From assembly GCF_001874625.1 (NCBI RefSeq), contig NZ_CP017671.1, positions 1,054,001-1,118,000 on the forward strand: DNA of 64,000 bases. The letters run 5' to 3'. The stretch comes from Providencia rettgeri (GTDB lineage Bacteria; Pseudomonadota; Gammaproteobacteria; Enterobacterales; Enterobacteriaceae). Made by a program: the position numbers and the translations under genes. Below the pieces are notes generated by a model. It saw only the letters and a program-made list of their open reading frames with translations, was not told where the DNA came from and did not search any database. This document shows positions 18,309 to 27,515 of this stretch, one piece after another (the first letter of the stretch is position 1; every line of letters begins with the position of its first letter).

Positions 18309-18593
18309 TCAATCAAACGTGTATTCACACTCGATACATTCATAACGATCAAATACCACGCCATCTAAAGCTGAACCACTCACAGCCCCAGCAGTAGCTC
18401 CAGCGACTAAACGTCCAAATAGAGCGCCTACCGCAGCACCAGCAATCGTCCCTACAACAGGAACAGCAGAGCCGATAGACGCTCCAGCTAGTGCGCCAGA
18501 TACGCCACCAGCAACAGCTCCTGTCTTTTTCCCGATATGACGTTCACGAATGCGAGTTGAATCGCAGGCCGGGCAACGAATGTAATTTTCCAT
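18309..18593 (-). CDS. Small glycine-zipper protein with a split zinc-ribbon
   Basis: This 94-residue protein has two zinc-binding knuckles, CPAC at residues 8-11 and CIEC near 86-89, so N- and C-termini could join in one zinc ribbon. Between them lies a glycine/alanine-rich segment (about 22-75) with repeated GxxxG spacing, typical of a glycine-zipper that inserts into membranes or oligomerises. No signal peptide is visible. It sits between copies of the same terminator sequence and next to an integrase, as expected of accessory cargo. The function is unknown. Confidence 0.7.
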   Translation of the reverse strand: MENYIRCPACDSTRIRERHIGKKTGAVAGGVSGALAGASIGSAVPVVGTIAGAAVGALFGRLVAGATAGAVSGSALDGVVFDRYECIECEYTFD

Positions 18594-18623
18594 GATAATT
18601 TCCTTTTAGGTTGATTTAAAAGC

Positions 18624-18657
18624 AAAAAAGCCCCTGTCCGTGAGGACAGAGGCTTTC
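18624..18657 (-). terminator. Terminator between integrase and glycine-zipper gene
   Basis: The stem AAAGCC(C/T)CTGTCC with a GTGA-type loop is followed on the minus strand by a T-run (18629-18624). It lies downstream of the integrase and would end its transcript. Confidence 0.8.
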
Positions 18658-18784
18658 AGTGATAAAGCTTCTTTATTGAATGAGATGTATTACGATAAAT
18701 CGTGGTGAGTTATCATGCGTTTTGACGATGAAAATTCCCATGAACAATATTGCCACCATTTCTCAATGAATCGATATAGTCGGC

Positions 18785-18799
18785 ATACTACCGTAGTAT
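18785..18799. repeat. Short inverted repeat downstream of the integrase
   Basis: ATACTAC and GTAGTAT form a perfect 7-bp inverted repeat around one base, about 50 bp past the integrase stop. It might be a recombinase or accessory-factor site; there is no other support. Confidence 0.25.
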
Positions 18800-18848
18800 T
18801 CGACTCCTCGTATTGAAAATGGATCTCCTATATGACATGGCTAAAGTT

Positions 18849-20114
18849 TTAGTGATTCATTGGATTATTCAACTTTGCAAAGTCGAATGGCGAAATCGTT
18901 TGTTCCCGATTAGCATCCAAATAATCCGCCCACCATTGCACCATTAATCGGCGTTGATCAATATGTTCTGCCTTATGAATATAAGCAGCCCTCACTGAGT
19001 TACGTTCTTGGTGGCTCATTTGCCTTTCTACTGCATCCTTCGACCATAAACCTGATTCAACTAATGAACTACACGCCATTGTTCTAAAACCGTGCCCACA
19101 AATTTCAGTCTTCGTATCATAGCCCATCACACGTAAGGCTTTATTGACCGTATTTTCACTCATGGGTTTAAAGGGATTATGAGCGCCCGTTAGGATCAAT
19201 TCATGTTCACCCGTCCATGCCCAAATTTCTTTCAGTATAGTGATGGCTTGGTGGCTAAGGGGAACTAAATGCGGAGTGCGCATTTTAGCGCCCCTGTGTG
19301 AGAATTTAACGCCGGGTATAGGCTTTCGCTGAGCAGGAATAGTCCATAAGGCTTTATCGAAGTCAATTTCAGACCAACGCGCATAACGAAGTTCGCTTGA
19401 CCTAATAAACACTAATAAATTTAACATCACGGCTAGGCGAGTGACGGGTTGCCCTTTATAAGCATCGATACGGGTAATGAGTTCAGGTAGACGGTCAAGA
19501 TTAAGAGCTGGACGGTGTTGGCGTTGTACCGTCGTTACAGCCCCTGCGGTATCAATAGCAGGGTTATAGCCAATAATACCGGATTGCACCGCATAACGCA
19601 TGACAGCAGAAATACGTTGCTGTAAACGCGCAGCTATCTCATAAATCTCTTTACTTTCTGCTGCACGGATAGGAATAAGCAGGTCAGGTGTTTTGAGGGT
19701 AGTGATATCGCGTAATCCAATATAAGGAAAGAGATGCGACTCCAAACTCTTTAAAACCTTTTCACTGTGTGATTCAGACCATTTTTTATTGCTGGCATGC
19801 CATTGTCTTGCGATGGTTTCAAAAGAGAGATTTGCATCAGAAGCTGCTTTAGCCACACGTTTTTGTTCGCACGGGTCAATACCGTCAGCAATCAATTTTC
19901 TTGCTTCATCACGTTTTAAACGCGCCTCTGATAAAGAGACATCAGGGTATAAACCCAATGCTAAGGTTTTCTCTTTACCTAAGTGGCGATAGCGTAATCG
20001 CCAGTACTTAGAACCATTAGTGTGAACCAATAAGTGCAGACCTGCACCATCGGTTAATTTATAGGATTTCACATCGGGTTTAGCCGCCCGAATTTTAGCG
20101 TCAGTCAGTGCCAT
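18849..20114 (-). CDS. P4-type tyrosine recombinase (island integrase)
   Basis: This 421-residue site-specific recombinase has the usual three parts: an N-terminal DUF4102 arm-binding domain (about 1-90, beginning MALTDAKIRAAKP), a core-binding SAM-like domain (about 95-195) and a catalytic domain. Likely catalytic residues are R238 in FIRSSELR, H341 and R344 in HGFRTM, H368 in MSHQ and Y378 in AAYIH. The frame is intact. It starts about 195 bp from the 3' end of tRNA-Phe and reads away from it, the classic arrangement for islands integrated at pheV/pheU. Few cargo genes remain beside it. Confidence 0.93.
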   Translation of the reverse strand: MALTDAKIRAAKPDVKSYKLTDGAGLHLLVHTNGSKYWRLRYRHLGKEKTLALGLYPDVSLSEARLKRDEARKLIADGIDPCEQKRVAKAASDANLSFETIARQWHASNKKWSESHSEKVLKSLESHLFPYIGLRDITTLKTPDLLIPIRAAESKEIYEIAARLQQRISAVMRYAVQSGIIGYNPAIDTAGAVTTVQRQHRPALNLDRLPELITRIDAYKGQPVTRLAVMLNLLVFIRSSELRYARWSEIDFDKALWTIPAQRKPIPGVKFSHRGAKMRTPHLVPLSHQAITILKEIWAWTGEHELILTGAHNPFKPMSENTVNKALRVMGYDTKTEICGHGFRTMACSSLVESGLWSKDAVERQMSHQERNSVRAAYIHKAEHIDQRRLMVQWWADYLDANREQTISPFDFAKLNNPMNH

Positions 20115-20309
20115 AGTGAGCTTCCTGAGAGATAAAATGGGTACAAAATTCTATCGAACTAGTGTATACCCGCAATTGTACCCGCACAATGGGGTTGATG
20201 TGGGTAGAATCGAGTAGAATTCAGTTGAGTTGAAACTTTGGGAGAGTGTTGATTTTAGCGGGCTTTACAAACAAAAACAGACGTCGGTTGACGTCTGTTG
20301 ATAATAAGG

Positions 20310-20385
20310 TGGTGCCCGGACTCGGAATCGAACCAAGGACACGGGGATTTTCAATCCCCTGCTCTACCGACTGAGCTATCCGGGC
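20310..20385 (-). tRNA. tRNA-Phe (GAA)
   Basis: The minus strand reads a 76-nt cloverleaf starting GCCCGGATAGCTCAG, with anticodon loop ATTGAAAAT (anticodon GAA), T-arm GGTTCGATTCC, acceptor 3' half TCCGGGC and encoded ACCA. It corresponds to E. coli pheV/pheU. The adjacent integrase suggests its 3' end served as the attachment site; the gene remains intact. Confidence 0.98.
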
Positions 20386-20572
20386 AACGGAGCGTATTAA
20401 ACCTGATTTCATTGGTTGAGTCAAGGCGCTTTCAATAAACTTTTGACTGTATGCGCTTTTTTTCAACATGTTAGCTAGTTTTTAACCGAAAATACATAAA
20501 AAGACTAAGGTTATTAGTCAACGCCAGCCTGAAATGGCTTTAGGGTTGGCTGGCGTTGATGTTTATCGGCTT

Positions 20573-21646
20573 TTAGCGTAAGTAATTTTTCTGAGCTTTA
20601 TTCACTTTAATTAGATAATTACGTGACTCAGCGGCAGGGTGTTTAGTGGACAATGTTTCATATACCTCACCTGGCTCTAAATTATTAATACGTTGTGCTG
20701 CTTGTTTTTTATCACTGTGAAAGACACGCAATACGCTGCCAGCACCGCCGTTATAGGCCGTTATAACGGCATATCGGCGTGATGTTTGGTTACGGATATC
20801 GCCTAAATAACTGTTTTGTAATATCGCCAAATAGGCTGTACCAGTATCGATATTTTTTTCAGGGTCAAATAAATAACTACGGCTAGGAACACCGGATTTA
20901 CCTTGTGAGCGGAAAACATCCTTACCCGCAGTATTTGGCATTATTTGCATTAACCCCATAGCATCCGAACGGCTTACAGCATAAGGGTTGAAACTTGATT
21001 CAATTTGCATAATCGCCAGAATTAGTGATTCATCAACACCGTATTTTGCGGCTGATTTTTTAATATATGGCAAATATTTATGAGCTCGTTTGTCTAAATG
21101 ATTCGGGACTAATTGCATGGTCACTGACCAAACAACATTCATACCAGACTGCCGGCGCTGCATTTTATTTTCGACTAGATAATCAGCAAACTTTGTTGCA
21201 CGCCATTCCCAACGAATAGCTTCCCCAGTGTTATCGAGTACTTGGCCAAATAAGAATGGCTCTTTACTGTGGGGAATATCATTAATATCAGAGTAAAGGT
21301 CGATAGAGTTGGGGTCATCACCCATCAATAATGTGGTGACAATTGCTTTTTTTAAGTGTTCAGACGGCTCTATTGCTGAAATAGTTTCGACGGTGATAGT
21401 CCCTGCATCAAAGTTAATATGGCTGCGGGTACGGTATTCATCTGTGTATTTCACATAGTCTTTTGGACCTGCAATCAGCACTTCTTTAATGCCCCAAATA
21501 TTTTCAATATTATGGGCAAATTGCCCCATTAAAATATCGAACCCATTGGTGTCTTTGACATGATTAGGGTTAAAGTCAGACTTTTGATTACTAGAACATG
21601 AAACAATTAGAGGGATCAATAAGCTCAGCGCAAATAGTTTTTTCAT
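20573..21646 (-). CDS. mltC: Membrane-bound lytic murein transglycosylase C
   Basis: This outer-membrane lipoprotein of about 357 residues cleaves peptidoglycan glycan strands to 1,6-anhydromuropeptides. The lipobox ends LIVSC. An N-terminal MltC-specific domain is followed by a family 1 SLT domain. The catalytic glutamate sits in [12 protein letters not shown] (residue 216), followed by MGLMQIMP and [13 protein letters not shown]. The ORF can begin at a GTG at 21655, but the ATG at 21646 gives the standard [10 protein letters not shown] signal peptide. It follows yggX, the enterobacterial mutY-yggX-mltC order. Confidence 0.96.
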   Translation of the reverse strand: MKKLFALSLLIPLIVSCSSNQKSDFNPNHVKDTNGFDILMGQFAHNIENIWGIKEVLIAGPKDYVKYTDEYRTRSHINFDAGTITVETISAIEPSEHLKKAIVTTLLMGDDPNSIDLYSDINDIPHSKEPFLFGQVLDNTGEAIRWEWRATKFADYLVENKMQRRQSGMNVVWSVTMQLVPNHLDKRAHKYLPYIKKSAAKYGVDESLILAIMQIESSFNPYAVSRSDAMGLMQIMPNTAGKDVFRSQGKSGVPSRSYLFDPEKNIDTGTAYLAILQNSYLGDIRNQTSRRYAVITAYNGGAGSVLRVFHSDKKQAAQRINNLEPGEVYETLSTKHPAAESRNYLIKVNKAQKNYLR

Positions 21647-21700
21647 ACGATTCACAGTCTTGGTGCAAGAGTCTACCTACTGAGTAGGTAGACAAACAGA

Positions 21701-21970
21701 TTATTTTTCAGGCGTATAACCATCAATATGAATATCATGACCTTCAAACAAGAACTTGATCATTTCTTGTTCTAACATTTTACGGTCATCGGGGTTCATG
21801 GTATTGAGTTTCTTTTCATTAATGAGCATGGTTTGTTTAGCCATCCATTGACTCCATGCTTCTTTCGATATCTCGTTAAAAATACGTTTTCCTAACTCAC
21901 CTGGGTAAAGCTGAAAATCTTGCCCATCAGCATCACGTTGTAAGAATGTACAAAAAATGGTTCTACTCAT
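21701..21970 (-). CDS. yggX: Fe(2+)-trafficking / oxidative-damage protection protein YggX
   Basis: This small cytoplasmic protein of 89 residues beginning [16 protein letters not shown] is linked in enterobacteria to protection of iron-sulfur clusters from oxidation. The family cysteine is C7. A GAGGAAA ribosome-binding site 8 bp before the ATG at 21970 makes this start preferable to the longer reading frame that begins at 21985 and overlaps mutY. It sits between mutY and mltC in one minus-strand operon. Confidence 0.95.
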   Translation of the reverse strand: MSRTIFCTFLQRDADGQDFQLYPGELGKRIFNEISKEAWSQWMAKQTMLINEKKLNTMNPDDRKMLEQEMIKFLFEGHDIHIDGYTPEK

Positions 21971-21981
21971 TAACTTTTTCC

Positions 21982-23034
21982 TCAAATTTCAGGTAGTAAG
22001 GTAAGCTGCTTTAATAAATTTTCAACTGGGGCAGCAAGACCGATAGTTGCACCTAAGTGTAAGTTATACCAGAGTCCCTTGCCTTCATCCATGGCAGAAT
22101 TAAATGCCTGAATATTAACTTTTACAGGGATAATATCTAAATGAAAATGGCTAAATGTGTGGCGGAAGGAAATTAATTGCTCTGGCGAGTTATATTCAAG
22201 GCCAGAATCTTTTAACCATTGATTAAGTTGCTCTAAAGACTCAAATTGAGGGAAGGCAAATAGCCCACCCCAGATGCCTGATGGCGGTCGTTGTTTTAAC
22301 CATACATTATCTTCGTGTTGCATAATTAAGAACCAAGCACTTTTTTCAGGGATCTTTTGTTTCGGTTTTTTTCCGGGGTAGTTCGACCATGAGTGATTCG
22401 CATAAGCAATACAGCCAAAATTAACAGGGCAAATTTCACATTTAGGTTTACTACGGGTGCAGACCATAGCCCCTAAATCCATCATGGCTTGGTTAAAAAA
22501 CTCGACCCCAACTTTTGGCGTGACGTCAGTGCTAATATCCCACAGGCGGTTTTCCACTTCCTTTTTCCCCGGCCAGCCATCAACCGCATAGGCACGAGCT
22601 AACACGCGTTTAACATTACCATCTAAAATAGGGTAGTGCTGCTGTTGTGATAATGACAAAATCGCCCCTGCTGTTGAACGCCCAACACCGGGTAGAGCAA
22701 GTATTTCATCGAATGTACGGGGAAATTGGCCATTATATTGAGTGGCGACCATTTGTGCGGCTTTATGCAGGTTACGAGCCCGTGCGTAGTAGCCAAGACC
22801 TGTCCACAGGTGTAATACTTCATCAAGCGGCGCATTGGCAAGGGCTGTGACATCCTCAAAACGAGCAATAAACTTCTCAAAATACGGAATGACAGTACTT
22901 ACTTGGGTTTGTTGCAGCATAACCTCTGACAACCACACATGATAGGATGATTTTTCCTGTTGCCAAGGTAAGGTTTTACGGCCGTATTTGTGATACCAGC
23001 CGAGCACTGCAGATGAAAATTGTTGAGCTTCCAT
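21982..23034 (-). CDS. mutY: A/G-specific adenine DNA glycosylase MutY
   Basis: This 350-residue base-excision enzyme removes adenine mispaired with 8-oxoguanine. The catalytic glutamate is E37 in EVMLQQTQV. The helix-hairpin-helix [13 protein letters not shown] (about 114-126) leads to catalytic D138 in LDGNVKRV. The iron-sulfur ligands are C192, C199, C202 and C208. A C-terminal MutT-like recognition domain completes the usual length. It is transcribed away from trmB, and yggX and mltC follow it. Confidence 0.97.
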   Translation of the reverse strand: MEAQQFSSAVLGWYHKYGRKTLPWQQEKSSYHVWLSEVMLQQTQVSTVIPYFEKFIARFEDVTALANAPLDEVLHLWTGLGYYARARNLHKAAQMVATQYNGQFPRTFDEILALPGVGRSTAGAILSLSQQQHYPILDGNVKRVLARAYAVDGWPGKKEVENRLWDISTDVTPKVGVEFFNQAMMDLGAMVCTRSKPKCEICPVNFGCIAYANHSWSNYPGKKPKQKIPEKSAWFLIMQHEDNVWLKQRPPSGIWGGLFAFPQFESLEQLNQWLKDSGLEYNSPEQLISFRHTFSHFHLDIIPVKVNIQAFNSAMDEGKGLWYNLHLGATIGLAAPVENLLKQLTLLPEI

Positions 23035-23323
23035 TGATAATTTTATTTTTATTGATATTGCCAGTCATGGTAGGAATTGCAACATAGACTACGGGGGCTG
23101 TAAACCGCTATTGTGTGGTTTAGTGTAAAGTTAGCTAATTATCAACTGCAACCTTGCAGAAGTTTTGCTAAACTCCGATATCCTTTGTGTCTCAAAGGGG
23201 CTAAAGGCTCCCATTTGGGGTATTTAGGGTAGGAATTGATAGGTTTGATAATGAATCACCTTAATATCACTTGATTGTTGGCACATTAACTTAATTGGGC
23301 AACTATTTTTTAGAACCTTTATT

Positions 23324-24043
23324 ATGATCAATAATGTAATCTCCCCCGAATATAATGAAGAAGGGCGGGTTATGCGCCGAGTCCGTAGTTTTGTCCGCCG
23401 TCAAGGGCGTCTGACAAAACGTCAGGAAGACGCATTAGAAAAAGAATGGGCAGAGAAAGGGATTGATTTTATCAATCAGCCTTTTGATTTTGCCAAGGTA
23501 TTCAAGAACTCAAATCCAGTGACATTGGAAATTGGGTTTGGCATGGGCGCTTCATTGGTGGCCATGGCATCACAAAATGCAGATAAAAACTTTTTAGGTA
23601 TTGAAGTTCATGCGCCGGGGGTTGGGGCATGTTTAGCATCAGCAAAAGAAGAGAATGTCACTAATTTACGCGTGATGTGCCATGATGCTATCGAAGTATT
23701 GGATTACATGATCCCTGATGGTAGCTTGGCAATGGTTCAGTTGTTTTTCCCTGACCCATGGCATAAAGCCAAGCACAACAAACGTCGTATTGTTCAAGTC
23801 CCTTTTGCGGAAAAAATTCGCAGTAAATTAACAATTGGCGGTGTTTTCCATATGGCGACTGATTGGCAGCCATATGCTGAGCATATGCTTGAAGTCATGA
23901 CGAGTGTCGAAGGCTATAATAATTTATCATCATCAGGTGATTACGTTCCTCGTCCTGCAACAAGGCCAGAAACAAAGTTTGAAAAGCGAGGCCAGCGGTT
24001 AGGGCACGGTGTATGGGATTTAATGTTTGAGAGGATCAAATAA
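23324..24043 (+). CDS. trmB: tRNA (guanine-N7-)-methyltransferase TrmB
   Basis: This 239-residue SAM-dependent enzyme makes m7G46 in tRNA. The SAM-binding motif EIGFGMGAS is near residues 68-76. [15 protein letters not shown] and the C-terminal RPxTxFExRGxxLGHGVWD signature are diagnostic. It diverges from mutY. Its stop overlaps the yggL start by one base, so the two are coupled. The start at 23324 has only a weak Shine-Dalgarno. Confidence 0.96.
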   Translation: MINNVISPEYNEEGRVMRRVRSFVRRQGRLTKRQEDALEKEWAEKGIDFINQPFDFAKVFKNSNPVTLEIGFGMGASLVAMASQNADKNFLGIEVHAPGVGACLASAKEENVTNLRVMCHDAIEVLDYMIPDGSLAMVQLFFPDPWHKAKHNKRRIVQVPFAEKIRSKLTIGGVFHMATDWQPYAEHMLEVMTSVEGYNNLSSSGDYVPRPATRPETKFEKRGQRLGHGVWDLMFERIK

Positions 24044-24372
24044 TGGCTAAACAACCACGTAGTCGTCGTTTACGTAAAAAAATGCGCTTGGATGAATTCC
24101 AAGAGTTAGGCTTCACTGTTAAATGGAGCTTTAAAGAAGGTACGCCGATTGAGGAAGTTGACAGCACCGTTGACCAACTGATTGCAGAAGCGATTGAGCC
24201 GAATGGTTTAGCGTTTGAAGCAAGTGGCTACATGAGTTGGGAAGGGATCGTTTGCTTACAAAAAATTGGTAAGTGTACCGAAGAGCACCGTCAAGTTGTT
24301 GAAAACTGGCTAAAATCAAAAGGCATGAACGACGTCGTTGTTTCTGAGTTGTTTGATGTTTGGTGGGAATGA
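24043..24372 (+). CDS. yggL: YggL family (DUF469) protein
   Basis: This 109-residue cytoplasmic protein begins with a basic stretch (KQPRSRRLRKKMRLDEFQELGF) and ends VSELFDVWWE, as in E. coli YggL. The family has been linked to 50S ribosome association, which fits its coupling to trmB by a one-base ATGA-type overlap. I see no catalytic motif. Confidence 0.93.
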   Translation: MAKQPRSRRLRKKMRLDEFQELGFTVKWSFKEGTPIEEVDSTVDQLIAEAIEPNGLAFEASGYMSWEGIVCLQKIGKCTEEHRQVVENWLKSKGMNDVVVSELFDVWWE

Positions 24373-24421
24373 TTTTATTGGGTTTATCTCAATGAATAAA
24401 CTCAATTTTCACTAGTTTGAA

Positions 24422-24450
24422 GAGGCATCCAAAATTGGGTGCCTTTATTT
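24422..24450 (+). terminator. Terminator after trmB-yggL
   Basis: AGGCATCC and GGGTGCCT form a hairpin with a short A/T loop, followed by TTTATTTT, about 50 bp past the yggL stop. Confidence 0.8.
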
Positions 24451-24481
24451 TCTGTAGTAAACATTATCTGGAGTCAACGTT

Positions 24482-25408
24482 TTGAGCGCCATGTTTTCTA
24501 ACCAGCTACTCAACGATATCCTAGACCAAGTACGCCCACTTATTGGAAAAGGCTGCGTTGCAAACTATATCCCTGCTTTGGGCTGTGTGCCGCCTCATCA
24601 ATTAGGTATTGCTGTTTCCACTATAGATGGTGATATTTTTACTGCGGGCGAGGCATATCAGCGCTTTTCAATACAGTCCATTTCTAAAGTGTTGAGCCTC
24701 ACCTTGGCGATGACACGCTATGAAGAAAATGAAATTTGGAGTCGCGTTGGTAAAGAACCTTCTGGGTTACCATTTAACTCCCTTATTCAAATTGAAATGG
24801 AAAAAGGCATCCCGCGAAACCCATTTATCAATGCGGGAGCGATAGTGATCGCCGATATGTTGCAATCTCGTTTAAGTGCGCCTAAGCAACGGATGCTAGA
24901 GTTTGTTCGAAAATTGTCTTGTGAACCTGATATAAGCTATGACACAGTGGTTGCCCGCTCAGAACTGGAACATGCAAGCCGTAATGCCGCAATTGCTTAT
25001 TTAATGAAATCCTTTGGTAATTTTGAGAACGATGTTTTAACCGTTCTCGAAACTTATTTTCATTATTGCTCTCTAAGTATGAACTGTGTTGAATTAGCGA
25101 AATGTTTTTCCTATTTAACATCACAAGGAATGTCATCTTGTTCCATTGACCCAATCATCACTCCACTACAATCAAGGCAAATCAATGCGTTGATGATGAC
25201 ATGTGGTATGTATGATGGCTCTGGCGAATTTGCATTTCGGATAGGAATGCCCGGCAAGTCTGGTGTTGGCGGTGGTATCGTTTGTGTGGTACCAAACCAA
25301 TTCACTGTAGCAGTTTGGTCCCCCGAACTCGATGCGGCGGGGAACTCTCTGGCTGGTTGTGCTGCCTTAGAGTTATTATCAAAGCGAATTGGACGTTCTG
25401 TTTTTTAA
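24482..25408 (+). CDS. glsB: Glutaminase
   Basis: This 308-residue serine-dependent glutaminase hydrolyses L-glutamine to glutamate and ammonia. The beta-lactamase-like catalytic pair is S66 and K69 in [17 protein letters not shown], YxxxCSL and GKSGVGGGI are family signatures. The TTG start at 24482 lies 9 bp after GGAG; the next ATG (24491) would be 18 bp away, so TTG is preferred. In E. coli this part of the chromosome carries ansB instead, so glsB here is a local difference. Confidence 0.94.
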   Translation: MSAMFSNQLLNDILDQVRPLIGKGCVANYIPALGCVPPHQLGIAVSTIDGDIFTAGEAYQRFSIQSISKVLSLTLAMTRYEENEIWSRVGKEPSGLPFNSLIQIEMEKGIPRNPFINAGAIVIADMLQSRLSAPKQRMLEFVRKLSCEPDISYDTVVARSELEHASRNAAIAYLMKSFGNFENDVLTVLETYFHYCSLSMNCVELAKCFSYLTSQGMSSCSIDPIITPLQSRQINALMMTCGMYDGSGEFAFRIGMPGKSGVGGGIVCVVPNQFTVAVWSPELDAAGNSLAGCAALELLSKRIGRSVF

Positions 25409-25461
25409 CGCCACTGGTTGAAGCCATTAGTCGTTGATATAACGTTTTACTAGGAGATTTT

Positions 25462-26193
25462 ATGTTACGTCGTACATTAATTGCATTTTCACTCCTTGCC
25501 TGCGCGACAAGCCAAGCTGCAGATTATAATTGCTCTGTCACTCCGAAAGATGACATCTTTATGACGCCAGAAAGCGTACAGGTCATTGGCCGTAGCGGTG
25601 ATTTAAAAATTACCCCAGACGGCGATATCACACTCAATGGTAACAATATTGCCGCGACAGAAACGCAAAAACAGCAAGCTATCCGTTATCAATCGATGAT
25701 CCGTAGTGATTTACCTTGGATAAAACAAGAATCAGAAAAAAAATTATCTACTTCAAGGGAAACCATTGATAAAGTGGTTGTTAAAGTCATTGGGGGGGAT
25801 AGCAATATTCGTAACCGGTTGACTAAACTAGAAAAAGAACTGAATGGGCAAATTGATCAAATCATTGAGACTCGCCCTAACGGTTATGTATTCCATCATG
25901 AAGCGATGAAAACAGTAGAAACAAAAGGGCGTCAGCTGGTTAATGAAAGCTTAGGTGGTATTTTGCAAGATAGCATCAATGAAATGGGGCGCAAACAATT
26001 GTTATCTGGGGGCGATGCAAGCAAGGCCTTGCAAGGGATGTTGGGTAATCTAGGTGGGTTGCAACAAGAGCTTGAGTCCGAATGGAAAACACAAGAAAAA
26101 AGCTTCCAACAGTTTGGGCAACAAGTCTGTGCTAAAGTGACTTCAATGGAACAACAACGCGTTTCACTACTTAACTCGCTCAAAGCTAACTAA
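25462..26193 (+). CDS. yggN: Periplasmic YggN-like protein (DUF2884)
   Basis: This 243-residue protein has a signal peptide ending near SQAAD (cleavage around residue 19-20). The mature part is rich in charged and glutamine residues with predicted helices, and two cysteines are near the ends (C24 and one in QQVCAKV). It matches the DUF2884 family including E. coli YggN, of unknown role in the cell envelope. It has its own ribosome-binding site (AGGAG) and a hairpin terminator. Confidence 0.9.
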   Translation: MLRRTLIAFSLLACATSQAADYNCSVTPKDDIFMTPESVQVIGRSGDLKITPDGDITLNGNNIAATETQKQQAIRYQSMIRSDLPWIKQESEKKLSTSRETIDKVVVKVIGGDSNIRNRLTKLEKELNGQIDQIIETRPNGYVFHHEAMKTVETKGRQLVNESLGGILQDSINEMGRKQLLSGGDASKALQGMLGNLGGLQQELESEWKTQEKSFQQFGQQVCAKVTSMEQQRVSLLNSLKAN

Positions 26194-26212
26194 TTAGTTA
26201 ATCCCGTATAAA

Positions 26213-26242
26213 AACAGTAAGATATAAAATCATCTTACTGTT
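26213..26242 (+). terminator. Terminator of yggN
   Basis: AACAGTAAGAT and ATCTTACTGTT form an 11-bp stem followed by TTATTATTT, 20 bp after the yggN stop. Confidence 0.85.
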
Positions 26243-26297
26243 TTATTATTTCATTCTCTGTAACTTCTCATTATAAATGTGATATTCGCATCATTAA

Positions 26298-26357
26298 TGG
26301 TAATGAAAATGAAATTGATTCTTATTTAGTTGACATCTAAGTCACTCTCTTTACAAT
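26298..26357 (+). promoter_or_regulatory. Promoter with Fur-box-like sequence before the siderophore-binding protein
   Basis: A TTGACA -35 (26330-26335) and TACAAT -10 (26352-26357) are separated by 16 bp, a strong sigma-70 promoter. Just upstream, 26299-26322 reads as repeated hexamers GGTAAT-GAAAAT-GAAATT-GATTCT, resembling a Fur box (GATAAT arrays). Iron repression is inferred from this and from the gene product. Confidence 0.6.
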
Positions 26358-26394
26358 GCGGGTTTGGCTTAATGACTAAATTGGGATCGTTTAA

Positions 26395-27345
26395 ATGAAA
26401 AAGTTCATTCCTGCAGTACTTGTTTCTGTATTGTCATTCTCTGCTCCTTTGGCTTTTAGCGCAAAACCGGCTGCTTTCACACCCAATGTGGTGACAGCGC
26501 AAGGTGCTGAAAAAGTCACGATTAAACATCTTTCAGGTGAAACTGAGGTGGCCAAAAAACCACAAAAGGTGGTTTTATTTGATTTCGGTGTTTATGACTC
26601 AATGCAAAAACTAGGCCTAGGTGATAAAGTCGTTGCGTTACCAACAGCAAATGCACCTGCTTATGTTAAAGGCAATATTCCAGCGTCAATGGAAAATGCA
26701 GGTGGGATGAAACAGCCCGATTTAGCAAAAATTGCACTGTTAAAACCAGATCTTATTGTGATCACGGGCCGCCAAGGCAAATCTTATGAGGCGCTATCAA
26801 ATATTGCACCAACGATCAACCTAGGCTCCGATAGTAAACATTATATGGAGTCAGTAAAGGCAAATCTTGGGGTAATTGGTGAATTGTATGGCAATCAAAA
26901 ATCAGTTGATGAACAACTGGTCGAATTAGATAAAACCATTGCAGATGCTCAGAAAAAAGCCGCTGATTCAAATAAAAAAGTATTAGTGTTAATGCATAAT
27001 GATGGCAAGCTGATCCCAAATAACCAAGCTGTTGTCTATAACGTAGTGAAAGCACAGCGTGCTGAATTACCTATTGATGAAAATGCCGATAAGTCTAAAC
27101 GCCGTGTGGTCGATAGCAAAGCCATCGCACAAGCCAATCCTGATGTGATCCTGATTATTGACCGTAGTGAAGCGATTGGCGCAGGCAAATTAGATAAAAC
27201 CGTTTTTGAAGATACAAACATTCAAGAAACGAAAGCTTATAAAGATGGCAAGATTACCTATTTACAATCTGACTTGTGGTACTTGTCAGGTGGTGGCTTA
27301 GTCAGCTTAACTGAACAAGTGAATGCTGTCGTTAATGCCCTGTAA
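26395..27345 (+). CDS. Siderophore ABC-transporter periplasmic binding protein, orphan
   Basis: This 316-residue class III substrate-binding protein (FatB/CeuE/YclQ-like) has a signal peptide ending near AFSAKPA. The mature domain begins VTIKHLSGETEVAKKPQKVV and includes the FDFGVYDSMQKLGLGDKVVALP, KPDLIVI and LWYLSGGG segments typical of ferric-siderophore binders. No permease or ATPase genes adjoin it, so it must use a transporter encoded elsewhere. A Fur-like promoter precedes it. It sits between yggN and hemW, where E. coli has no such gene. Confidence 0.9.
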   Translation: MKKFIPAVLVSVLSFSAPLAFSAKPAAFTPNVVTAQGAEKVTIKHLSGETEVAKKPQKVVLFDFGVYDSMQKLGLGDKVVALPTANAPAYVKGNIPASMENAGGMKQPDLAKIALLKPDLIVITGRQGKSYEALSNIAPTINLGSDSKHYMESVKANLGVIGELYGNQKSVDEQLVELDKTIADAQKKAADSNKKVLVLMHNDGKLIPNNQAVVYNVVKAQRAELPIDENADKSKRRVVDSKAIAQANPDVILIIDRSEAIGAGKLDKTVFEDTNIQETKAYKDGKITYLQSDLWYLSGGGLVSLTEQVNAVVNAL

Positions 27346-27430
27346 TTAATATCTGCCGTTGTCTTATTGGCTACGGTAATATTTACTATCCTCATTGTTA
27401 TTGTCGTTTATTTCTTTTTTATCTCTAAAT

Positions 27431-27463
27431 AAAAAGCCCGCATCAGGTGTTGATGCGGGCTTT
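27431..27463. terminator. Bidirectional terminator between the binding protein and hemW
   Basis: AAAGCCCGCATCA and TGATGCGGGCTTT form a long GC-rich stem flanked by A-rich and T-containing sequence, between convergent genes, so it can serve both strands. Confidence 0.85.
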
Positions 27464-27515
27464 CAATGAACGAGAAAATATACCTTCGCTTAACAAACGA
27501 TTTTTTGCTTAAAAA

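Noticed and set aside
18141..18368. 75-codon plus-strand ORF between the ArdA chimera and the glycine-zipper gene
   Set aside because: It runs through the terminator hairpins and into the glycine-zipper gene, has no ribosome-binding site and no recognisable product.
18716..18817. 33-codon plus-strand ORF downstream of the integrase
   Set aside because: No ribosome-binding site and no recognised family; it lies across the small inverted repeat at 18785-18799.
17000..18848. Second copy of the tRNA-Phe 3' end as attR
   Set aside because: Reading the region for GGTGCCCGGACTCGGA-like sequence found no match; short similarities near 18799 are too weak.
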